From Effrenium voratum (lineage: Eukaryota > Sar > Dinophyceae > Suessiales > Symbiodiniaceae): 64,000 bases of DNA. Location: NCBI GenBank assembly GCA_963377175.1, contig CAUJNA010003239.1, positions 1,738,570 to 1,802,569 on the forward strand, given 5' to 3'. The position numbers were made by a program, and so were the translations under genes. Shown here piece after piece: positions 32,119 to 42,360 of this stretch (positions are counted from its first letter, which is position 1; the number at the start of each line of letters is the position of its first letter). The notes under the pieces are model-generated. The model ran no database searches. It had not been told where the DNA came from and saw only the letters and a program-made list of their open reading frames with translations.

Positions 32119-33836
32119 ATGGATAAAATCCAGCAATCTGTTGCTGCGCAAATGTCTGCAGACCAAGACAAGAGATCCAAGCAGTTGGCTGCCACAAGCA
32201 GGCCAGTGCTGGCCATGACCAGTACCTTCTACCAAATGTGTCACAAGGATGGACTTGGACCATCCTGCAAGCAGTGTAGACGACACCTTTTCAGATCTGC
32301 CATGCTTGATTTAACAAGCTTTGAACAGTGACCACAATGCGGCCATTCCAGGAACAAATATACAAGTCATGCGACAAGCGGCAGAGCTGCGTCAGCACTC
32401 CAAGAATTCGAAAGCTGCCACCAAGCCCTAACGCATGCCACATGCAGTTGGGCGGGCAATTTGTCCAAGAATTTGGTGGGGGCGTCGTCTTCTCTACCAT
32501 CAAGCTGCTGTCGCATGTGAGTCTCTTGCTTGTATTAGCATGGACACATTAGTGCTTCTTCACGAACGAATTCACCTTGGCATGGATGGTGCTGAAATGG
32601 CTTGCAACTTGTCCAGCCCATTTGTGAAAGATGGGGTGGGCAGGCTATTGGCCAAGAGTGACATTGAAAAGCTCAAGAAATGGCAGAAAAGGCCATCACC
32701 ATCAATTGGAAGTTGGTTTGCCAGGAAGAGCACATAGGAGCTTTGAATGTCATGGGCAGGTGCTTCAAAAAAAAGAGTTGAAAGGGAGAGAAGGCCTGGA
32801 GTTTGAAGACTTGCCCAAGATTTCGGTTGCCATCAGCAGCGCAGAAGAGTTCAAGTGCCAGCTTCTCTCCAGGACTGCTGGGCATCATGTGTCATAACTC
32901 TTTGACACAGGAATAGCACATAATGCTTTGGTTGGAATGAACGCAGTGGGTCAGGACCAAGAAGATCCCGTGAAGATTGCCTTGGCCAGATATGGCTTGG
33001 AAGTGGGCCAGTTCTACAAAGGTGAAGACACATTGTAGACCAAAAGGCCATGGCCACTTTGGCTTTGTGGGACCACTTCCAGAAGTATTTCAGCTGCAAA
33101 TATTCAAAACAAATTCCAAGCGCTTGATTGTTCCAAATGTGTTTTTCTAGGATGGTTTCTGGATTGCGCTTGCTTTCCATTAAGGCAATCCACTGAAGTG
33201 ACCAGCCTGGCATTTGCTACCAAGATTGCTGAAGTCTTTGCCAATGCCAAGGGAAAGCTGAACGTGCTGAAAGCTGACCAAGTGAAAGCCAGCATGTGCA
33301 TCCTGTATGCCCCAGACAACTATCCAACCACCCAAGCTGGAATTTGAGAAAGGAAAAGGCATTGCAGTCCCATTCTTCCATGTGGGGAAAACCACTGAAG
33401 TGCACTTGGTGAAGGCTCAAGTTTACCATTTTGGTTCCGGATCCACCAGGATGACAGGCGCTTCTTCAAATTGAGGGGCTCCCGCTGGAGGCAAGAATGC
33501 CACACTTGCCAACTCTTCTGGGCTGCAGAAATTGAAAGAACAAAGAGACAAGGATGTCCAAAATTTGGAGGAAGATGATGCTGAAGGTCTGGGCGTGGAA
33601 CAAGCCCAACCCAAGAGCACCAGGAAGCCAAAACTGCACGAAAATGTTGTGGTGGGCTTGGGCGTCAGCTCCACCAAGTGCAAATGAAAGCACAGCAGTT
33701 GACTGCCATTTTTGAATATTTGGCGCCAGATTGCCAAGAGCTGAAGATTGACCAGCCTTTGAAGAGACCAAGGAAAACGGCCAAGAAAAGTGGCCAAGAG
33801 AGCTCTGGGGAGGACCCACCAGTGGACCAGCCTTAA
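32119..33836 (+). pseudogene. Frameshifted intronless gene copy, family unknown
   Basis: A chain of plus-strand readings in changing frames gives a long protein-like product with no intron signals. In order: QMSADQDKRSKQLAATS; GRLLAKSDIEKLKKWQK; ITINWKLVCQEEHIGALNVM; LEFEDLPKISVAISSAEEF; a stop; LFDTGIAHNALVGMNAVGQD; KIALARYGLEVGQFYKGED; a stop; KIAEVFANAKGKLNVLKAD; ASMCILYAPDNYPTT; GIAVPFFHVGKTTEVHLVK; finally QPLKRPRKTAKKSGQESS and a terminal stop at about 33836. At least three frameshifts and three in-frame stops make it non-functional. The absence of introns beside intron-bearing exons elsewhere suggests a retroposed copy or part of a mobile element. Domain identity is not recognised. Confidence 0.6.
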
Positions 33837-33959
33837 AGTACCAAAGTGACGGCCTGCTGCGCCAACTTTCAGTTTCAGTAACACACACTGCTTTACAAAG
33901 TTGTCAGTTCTATTTTGTTTTTGACAAAAAGCTGCAGAAGCACTCAGGGCTTTCACTTT

Positions 33960-34570
33960 GTGGAACTCCAAAAATAATGTTGCCACGTGGCCTTGCTTGT
34001 CAAGTTGTTTTTCAAGACCGGCAGAGAACCAAGCACCCCTGGGCAGACCCCTGCTGGAGGAGAAAGCATCGCGTTGGTCCCGCGCGAAGTCAGTTGCTTC
34101 CAGCTCTCAAAAGTTCAATACTTGGATCCAACTTGTTGCTGAATTTGCCTGCCAGTCCAACCCAGATGAACAAGCTGAGGCCACTTCCTGGAAGCCGGTT
34201 TTGCAATGTCCAAAACGCAGAAACACACCTGTCTCCCACGTTTCTGCGAAGCAAGGAGCCTGGTCCAAGGTGGCCACCACTTTGTGAAAGAGATACCTTC
34301 CAGCTGCTTTCATTGCATGACGCTGCCAGGCGCGGACTTGCCCAGGCCACAGAACGGGTTCCACAGAAGAAAACAGAGGAGCCAACCAGGGGCAGGCGCG
34401 GGGCCAGAAGCCAAAGCCCATGGCAGCGCCAGCAAAACCAGTGCCTGCTCCAGTCTTCACAACTGCCAAGACCCACATGGGCTCTGTGGCACCTACTGCT
34501 CCTCCCAAGGCGCCCAAGCCCATGGCACCCTGCCACGCCGCCATGGCTTGTTTTGTATCTTGCTTGATTT
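33960..34570 (+). pseudogene. Possible coding remnant, Pro/Ala-rich end
   Basis: Plus readings in shifting frames include FNTWIQLVAEFACQSNPDE, QGGHHFVKEIPSSCFHCMT, and a Pro/Ala-rich tail AAPAKPVPAPVFTTAKT, PTAPPKAPKPMAPCHAA. It follows the 32.1-33.8 kb pseudogene in the same direction and may be a second fragment of the same source. No family recognised. Confidence 0.35.
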
Positions 34571-34954
34571 GAAAGCTACCATGATGTGTGCAACTGAATG
34601 CATTTTTGTCAGGCCACTGCAGCAGAGTAGCACTCAGTGCTTCTTTTGCCACACGCAATAGCATCCAACGCTTGCCAATTCTGTTTGCCATGTTGATTTG
34701 CAGTTTAAACAGGAACCAGCTGCTAAAATTCAAAACTTAGCGTTTTTTATCGGGAGAAAAACAACAAATGGATTTTTAATGTGTTTGAGCGTGCAACAAA
34801 GGCTGACAAACCCCGCTGCTGCCATCTGCTGCAACACCGCTTTTTGCTATCGAACGGCTTTTTTGCAGCTAACACGCTCGCTAGCGCCAAGCGCGGAAGG
34901 TAGCAGCGGTATTTGGAACTCGCTTCTGTTCTGCGACCGCAACTTTCCGGCAGT

Positions 34955-35400
34955 GTGATGGAAAACAACTTGCGCGCTGCAACCTTGAGCGCCCAAGATG
35001 TCCAACTGCATTCTCTGCGAGACAAGCGGCCGGTGATGCTCGGGGTGCTGGCGATGCCTGCACAAGGAGGATGCGAGACACCTGCTATGAGCGACAAGTG
35101 TGATGTTAGTTGCACGAAAGACCTAGAGGGCCGCGAGAAAACTTGCGCGCTTCAACGGAGCATAATTTCTGCAAAACAAGCGGCTGGTGACGCTGGGGGC
35201 GCTGGCGATGCCTGTGATGTTGGCGACGCAAGGAGAGAAGCGCTTTCTACGAAGCAGGTTGCGTTTACAAGGCCGACGACGAGCGCGATGTTGGTGGCAC
35301 GATAGAGCTAGAAGGCCGCGAGAAAACTTGCGCGCTGCAACTTCGAACGCGCAAGGTTCTCCGACTGCATTTTCTGCAAAAACAAGCGGCTGGTGATGAG
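34955..35400 (+). repeat. Tandem repeat, about 180 bp, three copies
   Basis: Copies begin at the word acttgcgcgct(g/t)caac near 34966, 35143 and 35325 and share tctgcaaaacaagcggctggtga and ggcgctggcgatgcctg. Spacings are about 177 and 182 bases. No coding frame is conserved. Confidence 0.8.
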
Positions 35401-35449
35401 CTCGGTATTGAGAATCTCTTTCTTGGCGGGGGGTGGGGATGTTGACGGC

Positions 35450-35690
35450 GATCGGGAATGTGACCCTCTGCGGGGATCGGTGTGGTCGAGGTGCAAAAAC
35501 TCGTGTTTGTTTTTGCGTTTTTGTCGGTGCGCGCGCAACCCTCTGCGGGGATCGGCGTGGTCGAGGTGCAAAAACTCGAGTTGTTTTGCGTTTTTGTCGG
35601 TGCGCGCGCGACCCTCTGCGGGGATCGGCGTGGTCGAGGCGCAAAAACTCGAGGTTGTTTGCGTTGTTGCCATTCCCGGATGAACCCTCT
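35450..35690 (+). repeat. Tandem repeat, about 74 bp, three copies plus a remnant
   Basis: Copies of accctctgcggggatcgg, then cgtggtcgagg-gcaaaaactcg, then tttttgtcggtgcgcgcgc start near 35463, 35538 and 35611, with a truncated accctctgcg at about 35686. It is the same family as the dispersed copies at 59-175 and 719-1085. Confidence 0.85.
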
Positions 35691-35694
35691 GCGC

Positions 35695-36005
35695 CTCCAG
35701 CTGCGCAACTTGTGCAGAGCAACTTGCGCAGAGCAACTTGCAAGCAGCGCACATGCGCCGTAGAGCAACTCGCGCAGAGCAACTTGCATCAGAACGCTTG
35801 CGCGGAGCAACTTGCGCCGAGCAACTTGCGCCGAGCAACTTGCGCAGAGCAGCTTGCGCAGAGCAAGTTGCACAGAGCAACTTCCGCAGCGTAACTCGCG
35901 CAGAGCAACTTGCACAGAGCACTTTGCGCAGCGCAACTTGCACAGAGCAAGTTGCACAAAGCACTTGCGCAGAGCAACTTGCGCAGAGCAATTTGCGCGC
36001 GTTGC
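35695..36005 (+). repeat. 15-bp minisatellite gcaacttgcgcagag
   Basis: About 20 diverged units of gcaacttgcgcagag. The frame repeats every five residues (EQLAQ, EQLRR and similar). The core acttgcgc also occurs in the 180-bp repeat just upstream. Confidence 0.93.
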
Positions 36006-36050
36006 GTGCATATGTGCGGGCATGCGTGCGCGCGGTTGCATTTTCCTGTT

Positions 36051-36168
<118 letters not shown>

Positions 36169-36268
36169 NNNNNNNNNNNNNNNNNNNNNNNNNNNNNNNN
36201 NNNNNNNNNNNNNNNNNNNNNNNNNNNNNNNNNNNNNNNNNNNNNNNNNNNNNNNNNNNNNNNNNNNN
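36169..36268. other. Assembly gap (exactly 100 N)
   Basis: One hundred consecutive N. A round number at a (GT)n tract suggests a scaffold gap of unknown true size. ORFs drawn across it are artefacts, and the distance between flanks is not reliable. Confidence 0.99.
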
Positions 36269-36355
36269 GGAACCCTCAGGCTGGAAGCAAAGACTTATTG
36301 CCTTTGATGCTGTATTTTGTGTTTGTGTCGTTTGTGTTTATCGCAGAGTAGCGTG

Positions 36356-36895
36356 CCATCAGGCCACTTGGTCTCCAGCATTGTCGGCCTGAACGATGAT
36401 TCGGATGACAGCAACCGGTGGTTGAGAGTTTGTCGTGATGTTGAGGACCTCTGTCGCCGCAAGCCTCGTCAGTACTACACTGACGCTGAGATGGTGTTGC
36501 GTAGCCGGGCGCAGAATGAAGGCGGCTTGCTTGGACGGGAAGGTGCTCAAGAGCAGCGAGTTCTGCGTCGCATCCAGAAGGTGCAGACTATGGCTGCTGG
36601 CGGCGTTGAACAAGAGCGGCATGCCCAAGGCCAGATGTTCGAGGTCCGCCCTCAAAAGCTCGTTGCGCCCGCCAAGGACGAGCCTATGAACATGTTCCAG
36701 CCGGCTACGTGGGCCATGGCCTTTCCGGACTTGTTTCCGTGGGCAGATGGAGCGCCCTTCGTGAAGCGGGAGACGAGCGTGGAGGCTGGCGAGGTCTTCC
36801 GGTACCTGCTGCTGCGCGAGGAGCTCGTGTATGGCGAGCACGAGGAGCAGCCAGCGTTGCCTCGATGGAGCCATTCCGCAGCATGGCAGCATTGA
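36356..36895 (+). pseudogene. Helitron, region N-terminal to Rep
   Basis: One open frame reads GGVEQERHAQGQMFEV, NMFQPATWAMAFPDLFPW, ADGAPFVKRET, then EVFRYLLLREELVYG. The xxFPxLFPxGxGxPFxxR pattern is characteristic of the segment preceding the Helitron_like_N domain in Helitron RepHel proteins. The frame is lost at about 36850. A T-rich tract ending in gtttatcgcag (36305-36345) just upstream looks like an intron 3' end. The true 5' part is missing at the gap. Confidence 0.7.
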
Positions 36896-37109
36896 GTTTG
36901 CCCGTCGTGGTTTGGAGCTGCGTTGCTGGTGGACGTTGTTTTGCGAAAGCCAGCAATGGGTCGTGGCGCTGCCAAGTGTTTTTTTGGAAAGATAGCAGGC
37001 GTTGCTTGGAGTCGCGCTGTTTTGCGAATCAACAGTCATGTATGACGTCAATCGCCGGCTAGCCCTCATGCGGACTTCCACGGAAGCAGACACTGCTCGG
37101 TAATTGCGT

Positions 37110-38200
37110 CTGTCAGCGCAGAGCAGCTGCTGAAGGCCATGGCCTTACATGGCGAAAAAGCCGACATCCGGGAGCTTCTTCGCTTGCAGGATGTGGACGC
37201 AGCGCTGAAAAGAGCGCTTGTGGCAGCTGGTTGCAGGCGAGCTCCAGCGTCCTGGGCACAGAGGGTCACCGCAGCCAGATCCGACTTCGTGGCCACGCAG
37301 CAGGCTGGCGTTATGGCAACGCCCACCTGTTCGTCACGCCAAACCTGGCGGACTCCAGGGCCAGTCTCTTCCTGCAGCTGCACGCGCAAAGCCTGGACTC
37401 TCCGGTCGAGGACTACAACGTGCAGCGGAGCTGGGATCTTGAGGAGCCCGCGCTGCCGCCGCTGCCGGTGATGCGCCGCATCCTGGCAGCCGATCCCGTC
37501 GCCCAGGCACGCTTCTTTGACCTCGTGATGACACTGTTTTTCGAAGAGGTCATTGGAGCGTTGCCTGCTCTCACACGAGCATCTTTTTGTGCGGGCAAGG
37601 CGCAAAACTTCGAGGACGGCTTCGCTGCATCGACCTTCGCAGGCTGATTTGGCGACGTGGCGGCATTTTGCGGCCCCATCGAAACGCAAGGCCGCGGCTC
37701 GATGCATCCGCACGTCTTGATCGTGCTTCTCGGGCATGACCTCGCCCCGCGCTGCCGAGGACAGCATTGCGCACAAGCGCGGGGCGAGGTCGTCATCGAG
37801 CTGGAGCGATGGCGGCGCGCAGTTCTGCAGGCAGCGCGCCGAACGCTACGACAGCCATCTTGCGCTCAGCTCCCAGCTTGGGGTGGAGTCGGCTCCATTG
37901 CCACTCAGCGAGAAGCAGCGCGAAGCTGCAGGCCAGCACTATGCCCATACTCCGCCGGCCCCCAAGGTGCTGGGTGGGCACGATCTTGCGGCAGAGCAGG
38001 TGGATGGCGCAGGCCCTTTGCCGCTGACTGGCTGTCACACGTCTCTGCGACCGATTCGCCGCAGCCGCAGCGGCAATCCAATCTCTGGCTTGGAGTGGTC
38101 GCAGCAGCTCTGCAAGGACTACAGGCGGCTGGTGATCCACAACCATTTCCACAAGTGCACTAAGTCTTGCTTCAAGAAGCAGCCTGGCCTCCAAATGTAA
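37110..38200 (+). pseudogene. Helitron Rep (Helitron_like_N) domain with HUH-type motif
   Basis: Three successive plus frames give KADIRELLRLQDVDAALKRA; then GTEGHRSQIRLRGHAAGW, LFVTPNLADSRASLFLQLH, ILAADPVAQARFFDLVMTLF; a stop at 37645; then GPIETQGRGSMHPHVLIVLL with the two histidines encoded at 37705-37707 and 37711-37713 (HPH, an HUH-type metal-binding motif); then, after a frameshift near 37840, LCKDYRRLVIHNHFHKCTKS. The order and motifs match rolling-circle Rep of Helitrons, which nicks DNA through a tyrosine after HUH. No obvious YxxxK-type active site survives. The element cannot act on its own. Confidence 0.85.
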
Positions 38201-38300
38201 AAAACGTCGTTTTTGATTTTGCGCGCGCGGCTAAATGGGTGGACGTTGTTTTGCGAAAGCCCAGCGCGGGTTGTATCTACGGAGTTTTGTGTTGTGACAC
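38200..38300 (+). other. Interruption inside Helitron coding sequence
   Basis: About 90 bases rich in cgttttt-type words separate two Helitron coding blocks. It contains ggtggacgttgttttgcgaa agcc (38238-38261), which also occurs at 36928-36951, another point where Helitron coding is lost. It may be an intron or small insertion. Confidence 0.4.
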
Positions 38301-38770
38301 ATGGGCTTGCTTGTCATGCCACGCCAGCTCAGGAGCTCTTCCAAAGGCAAGCGAGGATGCCGCTTCGGGTGGTTTGATTTGGAGTTGGTGACAGACGCCG
38401 ATGCTTCCGGAGCAGAGCTGGTGCGCATCAAGCGCCGCAAGGGATGGCCTCGCGCGCATGAAGCTCGTTTTGCTGCTCTGCCTCGAGCGCAGGATTCGCC
38501 TGCGCAGCAAGAAGCCTCCAAGAACGAGAGCCCGCGTGAGAGACCATCCCTTCGAAGGCATGTCCAGCCCCATCCCGCAGGCATGCATGCGGTGCAACGT
38601 GGACGTCAAGTACGCGAGCTCTCTGCAGCGAAGACTTGGAGATGCTCATGGCAGAAGCAGGCGAGGACCAAGAGGATGCCGAGGAGACGATCCCTGGATC
38701 TAGCCGTGGCTCCAAGAAGTCACGCTTGGACGCGTGCCTGCGTAAGCTCATCCTCGACATGTTTTGAGAC
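38300..38770 (+). pseudogene. Helitron, post-HUH region
   Basis: Readings in three frames: KGKRGCRFGWFDLELVTDA, then VRDHPFEGMSSPIPQACMRC and NVDVKYAS, then SRLDACLRKLILDMF followed by a stop. The xHPF..PxxxxxxRCNxD pattern follows the HUH domain in Helitron proteins. At least two frameshifts. Confidence 0.7.
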
Positions 38771-38786
38771 ATACATGCAGGACATT

Positions 38787-38895
38787 TGGCAGTGCCAACG
38801 TCTTCGTTTTGTACGCTTTGTTTTGTTTACGCGTGTTGTTGGGCACTCAAGAATACATTTTATGTTTTGTGTTCTGTGCTTTTGCGTTGCGGTAG
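38787..38895 (+). other. Intron-like T-rich interruption
   Basis: A T-rich tract with cgttttgtacgctttgtttt and gtgcttttgcgttgcggtag splits the Helitron reading between MQD and DVQFYTGEYSRSP. The tract ends in ag before resumed coding, as an intron would. Similar T-rich tracts ending in ag lie at about 36305-36345 and 39575-39606. Confidence 0.4.
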
Positions 38896-39606
38896 GACGT
38901 CCAGTTTTACACCGGGGAGTATTCGAGGTCTCCCGGTCTCTGCTGCCCGAGTTGTATGCCGGAATTCAGCGGTTGGAGGAGGAAGAAGCTCGGCGCCAAC
39001 AAGATGAGCCGAGCGTGAACGCCGACAGCGCGCCAGCGCCGGCTGCTTCACGGCCTTCTCTCACACAGGCTCGCGCGCCCAGCGTTTTGCGGCGCTTGGC
39101 GTTCGGCATGCAGCGCTGCGTGGCCAAGTCCAATGGCGAGATGGCGTACCAGCTCCTGTTCCAGCAAGAACAGCTACAGCGGGCACAACATGTTCTTCCG
39201 CTTCATCCCCTTCACCATCATGAAGTGTCGCCATGGCTGTGGAAGCAGCTTCCTTGGCCGCACCTCACTTGCGGCTGATGCCATTGGAGCGCGCTGAAGA
39301 AGGAGGAGCAGAGGCCTTGCCGGTGCAGGAGGTGGGACTTGGAGGAGGAAGATGCAAGTCATCCTCACGGCGAACTTCGTCAGAAATCTCAAGCTGTTTC
39401 GCACGACCAAAAGGACGACTACGTGCACCGAGGGTCCAGCGCTGTGCTGGCCTGCGTGTCTCTGGTCAACTACAGCCGGTTCGTGAGACGAGTTCCTCGT
39501 AGGAAAGCAGGGCGTCCAGATTTTGTACGCTTCTTCCCTTTCGAAGAGCATTACGCGCACTACGCATCTTCGTTACAGGCTGGTTTGTTTTGTTTTTGCT
39601 TTTCGT
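38890..39606 (+). pseudogene. Helitron, region between Rep and helicase
   Basis: Frames in order: DVQFYTGEYSRSP; LLPELYAGIQRLEEEEARRQ; VLRRLAFGMQRCVAKSNGEM followed by AYQLLFQQEQ; after a frameshift YSGHNMFFRFIPFTIMKCRHG; and then DDYVHRGSSAVLACVSLVNY and DFVRFFPFEEHY. These match the linker between Rep and the PIF1-like helicase of Helitron proteins. No helicase motif follows: copia sequence begins within about 200 bases, so the element is truncated here. Confidence 0.7.
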
Positions 39607-39609
39607 TAG

Positions 39610-39795
39610 TTGCACGCGCGCAGCCAAGTAGTTGTCACAGTTGATTTGGAGTTTTCATCGTTGAAAACGTGGTTGAGCAGACAGGAGCTCCGGGTGGCAA
39701 ACGACAACGTTGTGGTCCTGATAGATTTGCGGCTGCCCGGTGAGAACGAGAGGGGGAAGCACGCGTCCTACATGCTTGGTCTATCCTTTCCATTT
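39610..39795 (+). other. Helitron-copia junction, unassigned
   Basis: One frame stays open (VVTVDLEFSSLKTWLSRQEL, VVVLIDLRLPGENERG), but it matches neither element clearly. It could be the last Helitron remnant or the truncated gag of the copia. No LTR or target site duplication was identified. Confidence 0.35.
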
Positions 39796-40387
39796 CCTCG
39801 ATGCCGGCATCCAACTCAATGCGGAGATTCGTGGCAACTTTTCCAATGCCACGATTTACAGCTACGAGAACTGGATGGCTTCATTCGACGCTCCAAACAC
39901 GGCTACTACAACGTACAGCTGGTTCGACAACCGCTACACTCACAAGGGCAAGGGCAAGCACAAAAAGGGTAAACTTCACTGGATGGAAGCCCAAGCTTGG
40001 CAAAAGGGCAAACCATCCAAAGGCAAGGGCAAACCTTCACCTCGAGCCCCTGTCAACGCCTACACCTCCGACATGTTCTTGGGTGGCCTGGAGTTGGACC
40101 ACGCCTTGGAGGCCTATGCTACAGCCAACTCCGGTGCACTTCCCAGTGAGGGACTTCTGGATTGCGGTGCAACTGCATCAGCCGGTCCACAAGTAGCTAT
40201 AGAGGGTTTGATTAGTGCCGCGATGGCGAAGGACCATCAGACCCAAGTTGAGATCTTCAAGTCCGAGCGCCCGTATTTCAGGTTTGGCAACGGTCGCTGG
40301 GGACTGGCCTTGTCGTGTTGCAATCACTTCAAGAGCTTCGGGTACGGAACGCACATTCAAAATCTTTGCTCTTCCAAATCCACCTGA
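39796..40387 (+). pseudogene. Ty1/copia gag tail and aspartic protease
   Basis: The frame reads YENWMASFDAPNTATTTYSW, a basic GKGKHKKGK and GKPSKGKGKPS linker, then GLLDCGATASAGPQVAIEGL. The D-C-G-A at 40160-40171 occupies the place of the aspartic protease D-S/T-G-A motif, with Cys where Ser or Thr is usual. It continues ERPYFRFGNGRWG. Gag before this point is missing. A frameshift ends the frame near 40330. Protease would process the polyprotein inside virus-like particles, but this copy is dead. Confidence 0.75.
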
Positions 40388-40945
40388 ACTGCACAGCCCT
40401 GATTTCGACCGAAGCAACTTGGCGCCCAACCTCATTGGCATGGATCACTTGGGAGGTCCCACCACTGCACTGACAATTGATTTCCGTACAGGAATGGCCA
40501 TGGATTCTACTGACTGCAACCCCTCCGTGTTTCAGAACTCTAAGGGATGTGACATTACATGTTGGACCTTGTGGAGTACCTCACCTGCAACAAAACCTGC
40601 CTTGAAGGTCACGTCAGTATCCGTGTGCATGACGAGGTAACCACCCCAGAGTCCAACATTCACGTTCTTGAGCTCCACCCGGTTCACTTCGACATGACTG
40701 TCATGGATCACCGGCATGATGCAAAGGTTCTTGAAGAATCACGGGCAAGATTGATGACACTGTTTCGTTATCGCCAACGGCTTGAACGTGCCGCCAGCTC
40801 CGGTTCCATGGGTGCTCTGAGCACCAAGTCCCCCAGCGGTGAGTCCTGCCAGCCATGCCAGCGTAGGAGAAGTCCACCGGGACCACCGCGAAGGAGCCTC
40901 CAACCAAGGGCACAGCCAGACCCTCGGATCCCGAACGGGCCATGA
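40330..40945 (+). pseudogene. Copia polyprotein, protease C-terminal side
   Basis: It continues in the next frame as FKIFALPNPPELHSPDF, LAPNLIGMDHLGG, IDFRTGMAMDSTD. It then shifts again to LDLVEYLTCNK and SIRVHDEVTT before a basic/proline tail. This follows the protease core in dinoflagellate-type copia proteins. Two frameshifts. Confidence 0.6.
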
Positions 40946-41508
40946 TGATCGATCCCCGAGATCCCAGGGTGGACCCCACTCAGTGGCCATGCTTCGGAAA
41001 TCACCTGGAGGATGTAGCCAAGAGCAACCCTCACGGTCAGTGGGCGCACTGCCAGGTCTGCAACGTCCGCATGTCCTACATTACAGCTCCCACGGCCAGA
41101 CCACCAAGACGGACATGCCCGAGATGGTCCGTCGCATGCTCAAGGAACTTCAGCTGTTTATGGGAGGTTCCAAACCGACCGCAACCATATGCCTCGGGAT
41201 GCAGAAAAGGATCGACGCGGAGGAGGTTCTTCGGACCCACATCAAGAACCACAAGATGGTCCGTCCTTTGCCGACCACTCGTCCTACCAAGACAAGGACC
41301 AAGGCATCAACGCGCTCCTCAAGCTCCGCCACATCCTGGGACGAGGTACATCCAACAAAGCCCACGGACAACATGGAGGAGATGATCAGTCACCTCACCC
41401 AGCAGGAGCGGAATCACATCCTCCACACCATTCAGAGTCGCATGATGGACGTCTCCCACTCCGAGGAGATGCAGTCCAAGATGAGCACCATGGTAAACGA
41501 GGACCAGT
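40942..41508 (+). pseudogene. Copia polyprotein, Cys-containing linker
   Basis: It opens with HGQWAHCQVCNVRMSYI (a CxxC pair) and, after a frameshift, continues as a helical segment (TDMPEMVRRMLKELQLFM, QKRIDAEEVLRTHIKNHKM, NMEEMISHLTQQERNHIL) to a stop at 41506-41508. No enzymatic domain is recognised. It probably links the protease to the next domain. Confidence 0.5.
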
Positions 41509-41574
41509 AGATCCTGGACCTACATCGACCAGTACCTCAAGGCCCTTGACATGCTCTATGGCAACCAAGCTGAT

Positions 41575-42360
41575 GTTCATGGGCGCATCACTGACTTCGG
41601 CTACGGCATCTCAGGTGAGTCAGCTTTGCTCTGATGATCAAGATGGTGTGTGGGAAATCGCCTGTGCCCCGCACAGCTGGCTCAGCGAGGCCTGTGAACA
41701 ACATGGTCTACAACCACGTCGCATCAACCTCGACGCCGGCTACGACATCTACAAGCCAGAAACTTGGGAGAAGCTCAAAGCACTTCAACGTCAACACCGT
41801 CCTAGGCGTGTTTGGTTCTCCCTACCCTGCACAAAATGGTGTCGATGGACCAGCGTCAACTACAACAATCCAGAGCATCGTGAACTTCTAGAATCTCAGT
41901 CGGATGCTCTGGCAAGAGGTCAACTTCCTCAAGTTCACCTTGGAGGAGTGCCCGCAGACCCTGATCTACTGCGAGTGGGCTCATCCATGTCAAGGATGGT
42001 CACAAAACCCTATGGTCGACTTGAGCCAGTACTTCCACAAGCACGACATCCCATGGCTGGATTGCCGAGTTGATGGATGCAACTATGGCATGAAGGACCA
42101 GTCCGGCGAGTTCTTCCTTCACAAGAAGTGGCTCATCAAGACCAACGACAAGAACTTCCACAAGGAGTTTCGCGCCAAGGTATGCCCTGGAGGTCACTCC
42201 CACAGGCACATCCAAGGTCAAGAAACCAGCAAAACGGCCTACTACCCTTGGCGGATGGTTCAGTCCATTGCCCGCTGCTGGCGGAGACAACTCATCTCCG
42301 ACCGCAATCTTCGTTTGCTCTTCCTCAAGCACCAGCATGGCAACCAGGACGATACGGAGT
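41575..42360 (+). pseudogene. Extra methyltransferase-like domain inside copia pol
   Basis: Between protease and integrase the frame reads VWEIACAPHSWLSEACEQHG, INLDAGYDIYKPETWEKL, RRVWFSLPCTKWCRW. It shifts frame near 41890 and continues IYCEWAHPCQGWSQNP, CRVDGCNYGMKDQSG, KKWLIKTNDKNFHKEFRAK, TAYYPWRMVQSIARCW. The order of a glycine-poor nucleotide-fold start, an acidic residue after the second strand, an xLPC motif and a later ExxHPC is reminiscent of class I (C5-type) methyltransferase folds with a PC motif. No standard copia protein domain lies here. Whether it binds SAM is not known. This copy is frameshifted. Confidence 0.45.
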
